DNA from: Proteles cristata cristata
Lineage: Eukaryota; Chordata; Mammalia; Carnivora; Hyaenidae
Assembly: GCA_017311185.1 (NCBI GenBank)
Contig: JAESUZ010001757.1
Coordinates: 930,001-994,000 of the forward strand
Reading direction: 5' to 3'
Length of the DNA: 64,000 nt
Shown: positions 34,805-46,770 of the stretch, in pieces
Position numbering within the stretch: the stretch's first letter is position 1
Layout of the letters: the number at the start of each line of letters is the position of its first letter
The notes under the pieces: model-generated
Seen by the model: only the letters and a program-made list of their open reading frames with translations
Told to the model about the DNA's origin: nothing
Databases searched by the model: none
Program-made: the position numbers and the translations under genes

Positions 34805-35985
34805 ATGACTTATCAGAACAGACAAGCCACAGACTGGCAGAAAATATTCATAAAAACATCTTATAAGGGACTGGTACCCAAAATACACAAAGAACTCTTA
34901 AAACTCACCAGAAAGCAAAATTATGATTAAAAATTGGACAAATACTTTAATAAGCACCCCACTGAAGAAGATATACAGATGGAAAATAAGCATATGAAAA
35001 ATGTTCCATGTCACATGTCATCAAAAAGAAATAAAAATTAAAACAGCAATGAGATACCACCCTACACTTATTAGAATGGCCAGGCTCCAGAACACTGACA
35101 ACACTAAATGCTGAGGCAGCTAGAGAGTAACAGGAACTCTCACTTATTGCTAGTGAGAATGCAAAATGGCACAGACACTTTGAGAAGACAGTTTGATAGT
35201 TTTTTGCAAAACTGAACATGCTCTTACCAGCAGTCATGTTCCTTGGTATTTACCAAAAGGAGTTGAAGCTAATATTCACACAAAACCCTGCACGTGGATG
35301 TTTATGGCAGCTTTATTCATAATTGCTAAAACTTGGAAGCAACCAAGATGTCCTCCAATAAGTGAAAAGGTAAATAAACTGTGGCACATCCAAACAATCA
35401 ATTATTATTCTATTCTAAAGAGAGAAAACAGAGCTATCAGCCATGAAAAGACCTGGGAGGAAATTTAAATGCATCCTACTAAGTCAGAGAAGCCAATCTG
35501 CAAAGGCTACATACTGTATGATTCCAACTATATGGCATTTTGGAAAAGGCAAAATTATGGGAATATTAAACTCTGGAAAAGGCAAAACTATGGGGAATGG
35601 TAAAGAGATCAGTGGTTGTCAGTGGTTAAAGAGGAAGGAGGGATGAATAGGTGGAGCATAGAGATTTTTAGAGCAGTGAAAGTACCCCGTATGATAGTAT
35701 ATTGTGGATAAATGTGTTTTTACATTGTACAGACCCATAGAATGTGCACACCAAAGGTAACCACTAATTAAACTATGGATGTTAGGTTATGATGATCTGT
35801 CAATATAAATTCATCAACTGTAACAAATGTACCCCTCTTGTGGGGGATGTTGATAACGGGAGAGTCTGTGCATGTGTGGGGGCAGAGGGCAGATGGGGAA
35901 TCTCTACCTTCTGCTCAATTTTGCTCAGTTTTGCTATGAATTAAAACTGCTCTAAAAAATAAAGTCTATTTAAAAAAAAAATCCT
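34805..35985 (+). repeat. L1 (L1M) 3' segment, about 1.2 kb
   Basis: Sense L1: ORF2 end motifs 'aaaattggacaaatacttta', 'aacagcaatgagataccacc' and 'gctttattcataattgcta', then the 3' UTR, AATAAA at 35958 and an A tail at 35971-35981. The 5' part is missing and frames are broken. The segment at 35536-35604 carries a short internal near-duplication ('ggaaaaggcaaaattatggg' and 'ggaaaaggcaaaactatggg'). Confidence 0.85.
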
Positions 35986-36029
35986 AAGCTGATAAAAAGA
36001 AACCCAAACATACTATCCCACTATGCCAG

Positions 36030-36190
36030 GGACAGTAGAGCTTCATGGCTAAGAGCAAGGTCTCTGGTACCAGATTATCTGGATTTGACCTTGACTGTAC
36101 TGCTTACCGGCTATAAAATGTTAGGCACTTTCCTAACTTCTCTGTTCCTCAAGCTTCTTCATTTATAAAACACAGCCTTAAAATTTTGCT
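36030..36190 (+). repeat. MIR SINE
   Basis: 'cttcatggctaagagcaagg', 'ctggatttgaccttgactg' and 'cttcttcatttataaaacac' are sense MIR landmarks. Confidence 0.66.
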
Positions 36191-37966
36191 GATGGTTGCC
36201 ATTGAGTAAATATCTGTGACATTTGCATACTTGGAATTGTGCCATTTATTACCTGTTACCATTAATTCCTTTTAGGATTGTTGTGAAAAGAAGATAGGAC
36301 AAAATAAGCAAAAACAACCAGTATGCAGTGTGTGCGCCATAGATGTACACCTCCAAATAAACCACCTGCCTGCAAACCTGGGCCTTACACTCTGCTTTCA
36401 AAGGAACTCAGATCCAACCAGGCACCTGCCATGTGCCATCACCATCCATTCATGGAAGAGAAATTGAAGAAATCAAAATACATGGTGCTCTGCTCTAGAC
36501 AAAGATACTGATGACAGAATGAAGTGTTGTAGTCTTAGTTACAGCTTTATTTATTTCTTAATTACAAGACTTCTTCATCTTCAAGACTTAACCTTAGGAT
36601 TAATAGCTCACAGCTCTATGTGCAAATAAATAAAATGCCTTCTACTATTAATAAAGCATGGCCTCCTTTGGTGCAAATATTTGAAAAGTCCCAAACACAG
36701 CTTGTATGAATAAATGACAATTTACTGGCAAGTGGAAGAACTTTCCGTACATAAAAGGTGTATGACAAGCAAAGAGGAGCTGTGAGAATGAGAGAATTCC
36801 AACTTCTCTCTTTCTAATAGTTTAAGTTAAAAAAAAATAACCTTAGAATTTCTTCAAATTCCCAAATTAGTAATACTCATTCAGTAAACCTGGTAGATTT
36901 GAATTTGATCTAGGTGTGTTTCCATTTCTGCACAGCCAGTAGTAAATTCATGTGATACTATAAGCAGTGAAAAGAAGTATCTGTCAGAGACCTTATGTCA
37001 AATGACTCAGAAATACCCAAGGGCTTCGAACAAGCTCTAAATACGGAGGCTTATGTTAGAATGGCCGCCCCTGACAGGCAGTATGTCACCAAGTCCTGGG
37101 ATTCCTTCTCACTCAGTGCCACAGCCACAGTTGAGAGGAGTCCTCGAGGGGCTGAGAAGGCTGTTGCAAGATGAATTGTTATCAGAAGCCCTCTGGTTTC
37201 CTGAACAAATTAACCTGTGTGTAAGGCTTAAGGCATGCATCAATCGGAGCAGGACGCTTCGCTGCTAGAATACACCCTCTTTGGAGTCTGAACTAGAAGC
37301 TTATTAATCCCACTCCCTTTCTACTTAATGCTGTGGATGAGCTCAGTCCCCAGGGAGGTCAATCATGCCTGTTCGTGGGGGAGCAACTAGGTTCCCAGCC
37401 AGAATAAAACAGCAATGGAAACTGGAAAACCAGTCAGCCCTTTAGCAAAGGAAACCTCATGTCTTCTATTGCTTCCACTGACATCTCTCCTTCCTTGCCC
37501 ACATGGGTTGAGGCCTCTGTGTCCCAGCAGAATGAAGGGTCTCATATACTTGACTCCTATTCTGATCTTGGGACCATTTGCTAATTTGGAAGTCAGAGTC
37601 TGGGAGGCTCAGGAGTATTTCCCTGTGATAGCTCCTTTTGGGTGGACTCACTCATCGAATGACAGAGCACCAGAGCACCTGGGTAAGCTGAGCGGGGTCC
37701 CCAGTCTGAGAAGCTGGTGTCTGCCATCTCTACCTGACTTTCCCCTGCCTGGCCCTCTAGTCCTTCATCACCTGGAGCAATGTCCCCTTACTGCTTACAT
37801 TGCATTCCACCACCAGACCTGGCAGGTCTTTCACATACATTTCGTTGAGCTCTATGGAAAGGGGCCTTACAGAGAGGATACACGGGGCTGGAATCCAGTT
37901 CCTGCTTCCCCAGCCAAGGATGTTTCCACCTGGCAGTGTCATCACCTTCCAAAGGCTCCACATCCA
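36191..37966. other. Non-repetitive, GC-richer toward 3', with an unrecognised 188-codon open frame
   Basis: The longest open frame in the window runs 37415-37981 on plus and ends inside the following SINE. An inner ATG at 37531 begins a hydrophobic start (MKGLIYLTPILILGPFANLE) resembling a signal sequence, and 'cacctgggtaagctg' at about 37676 looks like a splice donor. No family is recognised. I do not call a gene. See the finding for how to test it. Confidence 0.35.
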
Positions 37967-38092
37967 GGGGCACCTGGGTGATTCAGTCAGTTAAGCACCC
38001 AACTCTCAGTTTGGCTCGGGTCATGATCTCAAGGTTTTGTGAGTTTGAGACTTGCGATGGGCTCTGCGCTGACAATGTGGATCCTGCTTGGG

Positions 38093-38127
<35 letters not shown>

Positions 38128-38191
38128 CTCCCCTGTTCACGCCCTCTCTGTCTTTCTCAAAACAAATAAATAAACTAAAAAAAAAAAAAAA
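37967..38191 (+). mobile_element. CAN-SINE
   Basis: It starts ggggcacctgggtgattcag and has the older 'caatgtggatcctgcttggg' body. A pure (TC)n run of about 32 bases sits at 38094-38126, and the A tail is 15 or more. Flank repeats (ggctccacatccaggg / agcttcacagccaggg) are imperfect. Confidence 0.93.
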
Positions 38192-40309
38192 GCTTCACAG
38201 CCAGGGTGTTGTGTATGTATTCAGGTGACACCTTTATCTCTTGCTTTCCCTGGCCTCCCAAGCCCTGCCCTTCCCACCCTGGCCCCAGATCCCAGCCCAG
38301 ACAGTCAGAGACAGAGTCAAGTCTGTGATAGGAGCACAGGACTCCTCTATAACTACCCCCAGCATGGAAGACACGGGTGTCATGAGAATCCACCATTAAG
38401 AAACTTGCATTGGATTCTTATTTTGAGCCTATGTTAAGATTTTAACCATATCCCATTTTCTCTCTCTCTCTCTCTCTTTTTTTTTTCACCTTCTTTAGTG
38501 CTATATTTTCTTACTTTATTCAATGCTACTGAGACAAAGGTCTCAGCTAGACCCTATGGGTAATGCAAAGATGGATAAGGTAACTACAGCACCCTAGGAA
38601 CTTGCTAACTAATGTTCCTGAAAAGTTAAATAAAAAACTGCAACTTTTTCCTCACTGCTAAGCCTGATTTGGAAGCTGATTTATTGGAATGGACTTGAGC
38701 TTGAGCTTGACTATGAATCAAGCAGGTTCTCGAACACTCAAATTACTTTTCTATAAAGAAAGAGAAGTTTCGGCACTACAAGGCCAACTGAACTCCACCA
38801 AATAAATTACATGTTGTCTGATTTTTATTCATTTAAACAGAAAAATATTACCAGAATTTTGAAAAGAGAAAAATAATCTAGAAACAGGAACATATGAAGA
38901 GAATAAAAAAAATTGTAAGGGGGGAATAAGGGAGGCATGGAATTTTCAAGACTTTGAACTCTCCAGTGATGGATTGAGGCCTATGGACATAAAAAGGAAT
39001 CCTACCTAAAGTCAACTAAGCCAACTTAAGTTGCGACAAAACAGAGAAGTATTATGTCTAACCAGAAAAAATTTCAGTGTGTTGCCCAGTCCCCTTACTT
39101 TAAAATGTTTTCCCAGCTTGTGCAAGGCTGACTCAGTGCAGTCAGACCAAAAAGGTAGTGGATCTGCCCTCCCATCCCACACTCGTCTGTGCCTACATCT
39201 TGGCTCACAGTCACTGAGGTGGATTGGAGCTGACTGGTGTGACATCTGCCTCATGTCAGTTCTCTGGACACCCCCTATTCTCAGAGGGCAAGCAATAGAC
39301 ACCATGTATTGATTCCAGTTCACAAAGAAAAGATCCGCTTGTGTTGCCCTGCTGGGACTGACCTCACCAATGTTTACTCATGAGGCTGAGTCGGCAGGAC
39401 TCCAGCCTCGCTCTGTTGCTTGTTTGTATGGGATAGTCCAGAATGTCCCATTTTGACAAGAACATTACTCATGCTTTTCATCTCCCTGACGTAAATTCTG
39501 CCAATTTAGTGATCACTTGTATGAGTTGGTACTGAGCATTCCTACATACGTTGGTACCAGCCCCTAGTCTCTTGTTTGCCACAGAGCATTCTTTAAACTA
39601 GTGATAAGTGTATTTCCCCTCCTATCTTTCTCTGTAGTAAAGCCAAACGTGAGCTTGACTTTTGAAGTAAAGTTCGGAAGAGTATCAAGTTTCCCTTAAT
39701 CACTCATGATTTAAACACACAAAAACACACACACACACAGCAAAAAGAAGCTAGATGTATTGCATGTCTATCTCTCTGGAGTTGACAGGCTTCAGTGATG
39801 ATCTCAGCTCTATGACATCCTACAAATAACACATTATCTCCACCTTCTGAGACCACTGCAATGTCCTGATTTATTATCGAGTCTTGCCTCTCTCCCCTGC
39901 TATTACTCTCTTTCAAGTTCCTATCCATGAAGACATTTCATTTTTAAGACATGTGATGCATAAAATTAAGAGCAGCAACTTTCATTTTCTCTTTCACAAA
40001 TGGGTTAGAGGTCTTTAGATGCCTGAAGTATCATAATTTCAGAGCATGGCATCAGGAAGCAGAAAGGTGAAGCCCAGCATAGCTCCAGGAGACGTACTTT
40101 CTGCTCCAGGCCATGGAAATCGCAGAGCAGGGCTCTGGACCCCTCCCCTGCCCCCCAGGGCCCTAGTAGGAGGTGCAGGTCAAGAGTTGAGGCACTGGAT
40201 GTTTTTCTAAGGAATTAACACACTATAGTCATCGTCTCAACTTTCCCCTGGGTGACACAGTAGGCATAGGGGGAATCTGACTGTTCCATGGTAGAAATGG
40301 TAATTGGAC
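38192..40309. other. No gene seen; two microsatellites
   Basis: (CT)n-T run at 38458-38486 and (CA)n at 39713-39739. Opposing frames of 103 (minus, 39012-39323) and 93 codons (plus, 39031-39312) cover the same DNA without recognised domains. Confidence 0.45.
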
Positions 40310-40600
40310 ATGTTAGCAACAGGGGACTGTTCAACTAGAATGTGGTATATCTACTTGATGGACCATTCTGCAGGCTTTGAGGGGAATATTTGAAGACTAT
40401 CAAGTCATCAGTGATAGCATTTTAGTAGAAAAATCAGAATGTCCAATTTTATCAATACTATGATTGTAGCAAATGGGAAGGCATATGGGTTGAAAAAGGA
40501 AAGCAGCCAATTTGTTATGTCTGAAACTGGGCATTTTGTTTCCTTTTCATATACTTGTAATATTTGGTACAGTGCAATTGTATTGCTTTTGAAAATAGAG
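40310..40600 (+). repeat. Old L1 3' segment
   Basis: 'tagaatgtggtatatctact' and 'tggaccattctgcaggcttt' are a degraded form of the L1 ORF2 end. AT-rich 3' sequence follows. Confidence 0.5.
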
Positions 40601-40861
40601 CCTAGTCATGAATGATTTTATCATTACATATTTGATGTTTTTTACAAAGTGTATTTGATAGAAGGGCAAGATCCCTGAACAATGTCATCCCATTCTACTC
40701 CTCATTTCCCTCTTTTTTGAAAACCTCTAGAACCTGTGAGCAAGATGAGTTTATGAAGCATAATAACACCACATAATTTATAAGAGAATCTTTAAGTGCA
40801 ATCATAACAGATCAGAATTACTATGCTAACTTTTTTCATTAAAACAAACAAAAAGAACTTT

Positions 40862-41470
40862 TCATATACTCATTTTTTAAAATAAATTGTACTATTTAGA
40901 ATAGCCTTGGATTTATAGAATAATTGATAAGCTTGTCTAGAGAATTCTGATATAGCCTATGACCAGTTTTCCCTGTCATTAACATCTTACATTAACATGT
41001 TATATGTTACAATTATTGAACCAATAATAATAATTAATAATAATACATTATTACAACAATACATTAATTATAATTCATTATTATTAATTAAAGTTTATAT
41101 CCTCTTAGGTTTTTTTCATATTTTCTTAGTTTTATTCTTATTTTCTTTGTTTTTGCTTAGTATCCACTTTTTGTTCTAGGATCCCATCCAAGATGTCACA
41201 TTATGTTTAGTTAGCCTATCTGCTTAGCCTGGCATAGCTGTGACAGTGACCTTGATTATTCTTGAAGAGCATTAGTCAGGTGTTTTTTAGAATGTTCCTC
41301 AAAGGTAATTTGTCTCATGTCTGTCTAGTGATTACTCTGCCCTTATGTGTTTTTGGGGGGCAAGAGCATAGAGGTAAAGTGCCATTTTCACCACATATCA
41401 AAGATACATACTATCAACATGACTTATAGTGCTGTTGACCTTGATCACCTGGCCAAAGTAGTGAAAGATC
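40862..41470. repeat. Old L1-associated untranslated segment, copy 2
   Basis: 'aggatcccatccaagatgtc', 'gagaattctgatatagccta', 'taaagtgccattttcaccac' and 'catgacttatagtgctgttg' belong to the same family as 24565-25062, in the same orientation. The middle holds an AT-rich (TAA)n-like stretch at about 41025-41090. Confidence 0.6.
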
Positions 41471-41490
41471 TTTTTAAAGAATTTCACAAC

Positions 41491-41699
41491 GTGTCTGAGT
41501 AGCTCAGTCAGCTGAGTGTCCAACTTTGGCTCAGGTCATGATCTTGCAGTTGACGAGCTTGAGCCCCTGCATCAGGCTCTGTACTGACAGTTCAGAGCCT
41601 GGAACTTGCCTCAGATTCTGTGTCTCTCTTCCTCTCCTCATCCCCCACTCACACTTTGTCTGTCTCCCTTGAAAATAAATAAACATTTAAAGAAATAGA
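41491..41699 (+). mobile_element. CAN-SINE, diverged
   Basis: A head-mutated copy (gtgtctgagtagctcagtca) with 'gacagttcagagcctggaac' and an AAATAAATAAAC tail. Target repeat atttcacaac lies at 41481-41490 and 41702-41711. Confidence 0.93.
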
Positions 41700-41789
41700 G
41701 CATTTCACAACTTAAATGTCTTCCAAAAAAAAAAAAAACGAGTTAAAATAAACTTGCCAAAAAATACTTAAACAAACAAACAAACAAAT
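41700..41789 (+). repeat. A-rich run and (AAAC)n
   Basis: A 14-base A run near 41725-41738 and four AAAC units at 41770-41788. Confidence 0.8.
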
Positions 41790-42140
41790 ATGGCAAGAGC
41801 CTACTCTGTGACTCCCAGAATGTATTAAATAAGAAAGCATCACTCTTCATGTGGGCTGCCCTTCTTATCTTCCCCATATACCATCAGCCCCAGCTCTCCC
41901 TGCCTTGGAAGCTATATTTTATTTTATTTATATCTTAGTGAAATATTTATATTTATATCATTTCAGATAATACAATGTCATTGCTTCTCCAGAATCATTT
42001 GGATGCTCCAATCTTGAATTTTGTGCTGTGAAGACACAAGCCCATTTCTTATGTAAAAGTAGAGATTATGCATACAAAGACATCTTTCCATCACTGACAA
42101 AATAAATAAGTTTTATAGACTTGTCAAATCACCAATGTGC
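41790..42140. other. No gene seen
   Basis: AT-rich and unassigned, up to the CpG-dense patch. Confidence 0.4.
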
Positions 42141-42255
42141 TCTCGGTGACGAGCGCCAACCGCGGAGCCTCCGCAGGTCTGCAGAGAATGAGGCTTGCAG
42201 TGAAGGGGTGACTGGGAACAAGTGCTTTTAAGCAGCCTCACTTTCTGCCGCGCTC
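42141..42255. other. Small CpG-dense patch
   Basis: Six CpG dinucleotides fall within 42144-42173, and two more at 42249-42252. The segment 42141-42180 is about 70 % GC, in otherwise AT-rich, CpG-poor DNA. It is far too short for a CpG island and no open frame explains it. Function unknown. Confidence 0.6.
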
Positions 42256-42596
42256 TCACACTCACACTTCTCCCCTATGTGACACTCTGAGAATGCTTAA
42301 TAAAAACAAGGAATAAATGACTGCATATCTTAACAATGAACAGAGGATATTAAAACTGAAGTGTTCTGGAGTTATGGGTCATTGTCAGTCTTGCTGCAGG
42401 CCTTTCTAAGGTATGTGCTCCCTTTATAGCCCCTGCCCTGCAAATTCTTGAGTCATTCCATGAGCTGTACCCAACACGTGCTCAGAGACTGGACAAGCTT
42501 GCTCCAAGCAGAGCTCATTCATACACTTATCATCAGAGATAAGCTAGACCAACTAGAGTCTTCCCCTTGGAAATGTGAAGTAGAAATAAGAAATTG
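42256..42596. other. No gene seen
   Basis: Non-repetitive. A 66-codon plus frame runs into the next SINE. Confidence 0.4.
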
Positions 42597-42795
42597 GGGT
42601 GCCTGTGTAGCTCGGTCAGTTAAGTGTCCAGCTCTTAATTTTGGCTGAGGTCATGATTTCATGGTTGGCAAGTTTGAGCCCTTCATCGGGCTCCACACTG
42701 ACAGTAAGGAGCCTACCTGGGATTCTCTCTCTTTCTTTTCCTCTCTGGCCACCTGTGTGCTCTCTTTTTCTCTCAAAATAAAAAAAATAAACTCA
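42597..42795 (+). mobile_element. CAN-SINE, diverged
   Basis: It starts ggggtgcctgtgtagctcgg and has 'gaggtcatgatttcatggtt', a shortened CT tract and an AAATAAAAAA tail. No confident target-site duplication. Confidence 0.9.
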
Positions 42796-43240
42796 AAGGA
42801 AAAGAGAAGAAAAGAAACAAGGAATGAATTGCCAAGAAGCAATTTTACTGGACCTGTCAAATTGCCACAGGCTTGAATAAGCCAAGGGCACATGCAAGAT
42901 GAAGTTATGAAGTGACATCGAAAAGAAAGAAAAAGCTGGCAGAGAATTGACCTGGAGAGAGACTGAATCAAAGGGAAGCTTGGAGAAGGTATGACCTCTG
43001 ATCCATTCTGATTTGTTTGAGTACTTCCAGACAATACCACCCTTCTTCCCGGCTATTAAGTGAGTCTCTGTTTTTTAAAGTTCAAAGAGTATTACCTAAA
43101 ACAGTAAAGTTCTGAAAACCTCAGCTCATTAACACACTTCTGAAATATTGTTTCAAACTGGAATCATTCTTCTTCCAAAAAAATATTTTAATGTCTTTAT
43201 AACTGTGTATCCTATAGTCAGAATTCCCACTTTACTGTTT
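42796..43240. other. No gene seen
   Basis: Non-repetitive by eye. A 129-codon minus frame at 42651-43040 is partly made of the SINE, so it is not a gene candidate. Confidence 0.45.
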
Positions 43241-43247
43241 CTCAAGG

Positions 43248-43744
43248 TTTTTTTTTTCCTTAAAGTTTATTGTCAAGTTGGTTTCCATATAACACCCAGT
43301 GCTCATCTCAACTAGTGCCCTCCTCCATGCCCATCACCCACTTCTCCTCTCCCCCACCTCCATCAGCCCTCAGTTTGTTCTCAGTATTCAAGAGTCTCTC
43401 ATGGTTTGCCTCCCTCCCTTCCCCCAACTATTTTTCCCCTTCTCCCCCATCGTCCTCCATTAAGTTCCTCCCAATCCACCTGTACGTGCAAATATATGGT
43501 ATCTGTCCATCTCTGCCTGGCTTATTTTGCTCAGCATAACACCCTCAAGTTCCATCCATGTTGCTCCACATGGCCAGATTTCATTGTTTCTCATCGCCAT
43601 GTAGTATTCCATGGTATAGATAAACCACATCTTCTTGATCCACTAGTCAGGTGATGGACACTTAGGCTCTTTCCATGTTTTGGCTATTGTTGAGAGTGCT
43701 GCTATGAACATTGCGGTACTTGTGCCCCTATGCATCAGCACCCA
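43248..43744 (-). mobile_element. Carnivore L1 3' end, 5'-truncated
   Basis: Reverse L1: T-run tail at 43248-43257, then 'aaagtttattgtcaagttgg', the C-rich 3' UTR, 'ggcttattttgctcagcata', 'gtagtattccatggtataga' and 'ctattgttgagagtgctgct'. It is much better preserved than the other L1 pieces here, so it is a lineage-specific, later insertion. Short ctcaagg repeats at 43241-43247 and 43745-43751 may be the target site. It cannot mobilise itself. Confidence 0.9.
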
Positions 43745-43751
43745 CTCAAGG

Positions 43752-45547
43752 GATTTTTTAAACATAGTATAAGAAAGGGGAGAAAGACGAAACCAAATGC
43801 CATTCACACTCCCATCTTCCCCAGGGCTAACCTGGGGCTCTTTTTCCAGGTCACACTCGAAGTCGCTTGCCTCCTTCTGACTGAAGCCCGTAGCAACAGC
43901 TCTGAAGTCAGACTTCAAGCACACATAATGATGGATAAATCTCCTTGTTCCTGGAAGTTACTGGGTTTTTACCCTTAGTCATCCTATAGCTATGCGTCTT
44001 TCCCATTATTGATGATATTTTTATAAGATCGGGTATATTATGTGCTGGTTGAAAACTAACATTGTATTTGTTTTTCTTATAACTGTGCAAAAATATGACC
44101 AGGGAGTGTATTAAAACACACCATAAGTAGAATGTTACGCATAGCAACAGATTTATAAAACACTAATTAAAAGATGACTGCTATTCCGACCGACAAAATA
44201 TTTAGAGGTAAATATTTGAATAATTATGCTTCCCTTGAACATAGTCACTGCTTCTTTTTCACAGAAATTTATTTGTCCCCTTTAAAAAGTAAATGTATTG
44301 GTCCTTTTTTGGCATTCAGTTTTCTCATTTGTGGAAAATTTTTAAAAATCAATTTATTTTAAAGTATAACTGTGGAGTAGTCAATGAATTTTAAAGCAAC
44401 TATTCCTTTTAGTAACCGACAAAGGTTAGCCCTTCTGCTTCATGAACTGATTGAGTATGAAATTTGAAAAGGCTTTTCATAGTTTTGTCTGAAAAGTAGA
44501 ATTTTATAATTGTATTGGAATTAGATTTATGTAATTATATCAATTATATAATTGAATGGATTAGAATTTTTCCTAAGATCAATAACATATCAGCAAATAG
44601 TGGCTAAGTGCAGTAGACATTGAAATGGATTTTTAATTCATTTTTCTTTTAAGTAAAGCTTGACCAAGGATGCCATATAGATAGAGAGAGAAACTGGGAA
44701 AAATAGATTACTTAGGTGAATTCTTTTTCATGTTCGAGGTTGAGGCTTTACTTAAACTGAAAACAAGCTTCATGTTTTAACCACTAAAATCTAAAAGAGT
44801 ATTATTACATCTAAAAGCATAAACATTTACATATTTTACTCGGATGCTCCTGGGATGCCTTGTAGTGTTGAGCAGAACATTCACTTGACATTGCACACGG
44901 ATTCAAAAATGTAGGAGGAGTTGAATAGCAACAAAGGAAAGTAGGGCTAGGTGTGTGAAATTTGCAAGCCACCCAAGCCGACAGCCATTATGTGTTCATT
45001 GCTTTAATTATGTATTTGATAGTTCCCTTATAGGAAGATTGTGAACATTTAATCTGAATTATTCCTGTGACCCAATAACAAAATCTGATAACAGCTCAAA
45101 CTCCTTTCATGTAGAGAATGCCTTAGTTTATCTTTGTTTTGCTACACAAAGACTGACAGACACTTCATTTATAGGAGCACGTGTAAGCCTACCTATTTGA
45201 ATTAGGGAGGGTTACACCTGCTGGACATTGAAATGCTAAATGAATAGACCCAAACTCTATAGTTCCTTTCTTACATAGATAAATAATCATATTACCAAAA
45301 CAAAAGTCTGTCCTCAGCTGCCATACACACTTATTGTGTTTGTTTTCCAGGCATTGTCATTTCTGTTCATTTCATCTCTGCCACTTTCTTGAAAGCTGCT
45401 AATGGTTTAAAAGTACGTCTTCTCCTTTCCTTGGAAGCTGCCCCCAGTACTCGAGATCATGTTGTGTCCACAGAGATAATTCATGATGTGGTTCCTGAGA
45501 GAAAATTAAGACGTTGCTTATTAAGCTGTTGTCATAGAAGAATGTGA
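43752..45547. other. No gene seen
   Basis: AT-rich and apparently non-repetitive. Frames up to 93 codons overlap the L1 edge (minus, 43643-43924). Confidence 0.45.
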
Positions 45548-45558
45548 GAAAAATGCTA

Positions 45559-45784
45559 ATTTTTATTTTTTTAGGTTTATTTATTTTGAGAGAGAGAGAG
45601 AGAGAGAGCAAGCACACGTGAGTGGCGAAGGGGCAGAGAGAGAGAGAGAGGCAGATAGGGAATGCCAAGCAGGCTCCACACTGTCAGGGCAAAGTCCAAT
45701 GAGGGTTTCGAACTCACGATTGGTGAGATAATTACCTGAGCCAAGAGCAAGATCCACTTCACCAACTGACCTATCCAGACATCC
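45559..45784 (-). mobile_element. CAN-SINE
   Basis: A reverse copy with a (GA)n tract. Target-site duplication gaaaaatgcta lies at 45548-45558 and 45785-45795. The head complement is mutated (ctatccagacatcc). Confidence 0.93.
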
Positions 45785-45795
45785 GAAAAATGCTA

Positions 45796-46567
45796 TTTCT
45801 TCAAAAATGTGTTTCAAATCAAGAAGTTGGTTGGTTGTTTTTGTTCCTACTTCATGCAAAACGCTTTATTCATGGCTCTCATATCAGGAACTTCTTTTCT
45901 ATTTTCACCATTTAATTCTTGTAGCCATTCCTTCAAATATAAAAGTGATGAAAATCATGAAATTCTCTGTGAAAAACAACATAAGAAGCCTTACAAAACT
46001 TTACTTATGCACAAATAGCACTTGTGTTTTCTTCTTTAGTACTTCGACTTTTCTCTGCAAGTAGCTCCAAATGGCAGAAGGTTATGAACACAAACCCAGA
46101 AACACTAAATCTTCAGTTAGAACTTGAAGCAAGTTGCCAGAGGCTCAACATTTCTTGAACATCTTCTATTTTATTTTATTGGTTGTTCTTTCTGCTTGAT
46201 AATAGATATTTAAATTTGACTTAATGTAATTTCTTTCAAATCTTGGCAGATGCTCCCAGAAGGTATATTTTGTACTTTCTATGAGCCAGCTGCAATTTTG
46301 TGTTGGTGTGCATACTCCAGTTTAAATATGAGCTAAGGATATCAAGAGATGGACTCCTTCACTGTTTTCAAGGATAAGCTACTGTAGTTTGACTTAAAGC
46401 ATTAATTACCTGTGATTTAAATATATAAACAATGATCAAGTTCATAACATCCTATACTAAATCTTATGACTGAATTTTTTTAAAAAGAAATATGTGGTGA
46501 TTTGCTTTTGCAAGCTTTGCCTAGAAGTTTCCTAGAAATAATGATCATTAAAAAAATCATCATGAAG
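45796..46567. other. No gene seen
   Basis: An 85-codon plus frame (45807-46064) is unrecognised. AT-rich, non-repetitive by eye. Confidence 0.4.
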
Positions 46568-46770
46568 GCAGCACTATGAGTGACTAAGGTCAGGATCTGG
46601 TGTTGAGTTCGAGTCCTAACTTAGCTACTTACTTACCATGTGACCTGCACGTGTCCCTTCACCTCTTGTGCTTAGTTTCCTCATCTATAAAATGGGAACG
46701 ACAATCCTATTTACAATGTGAGGTTGTAAGAATGACTAATTTGGTAAATATGTAAAGCATTTTGGATGTC
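46568..46770 (+). repeat. MIR SINE, near full length
   Basis: 'gagttcgagtcctaacttag', 'cttaccatgtgacctgcac', 'tcatctataaaatgggaacg' and 'gtgaggttgtaagaatgac' are sense MIR landmarks in order. Confidence 0.78.

Noticed and set aside
42651..43040. 129-codon minus-strand frame
   Set aside because: Its C-terminal third is SINE sequence read backwards. No domain.
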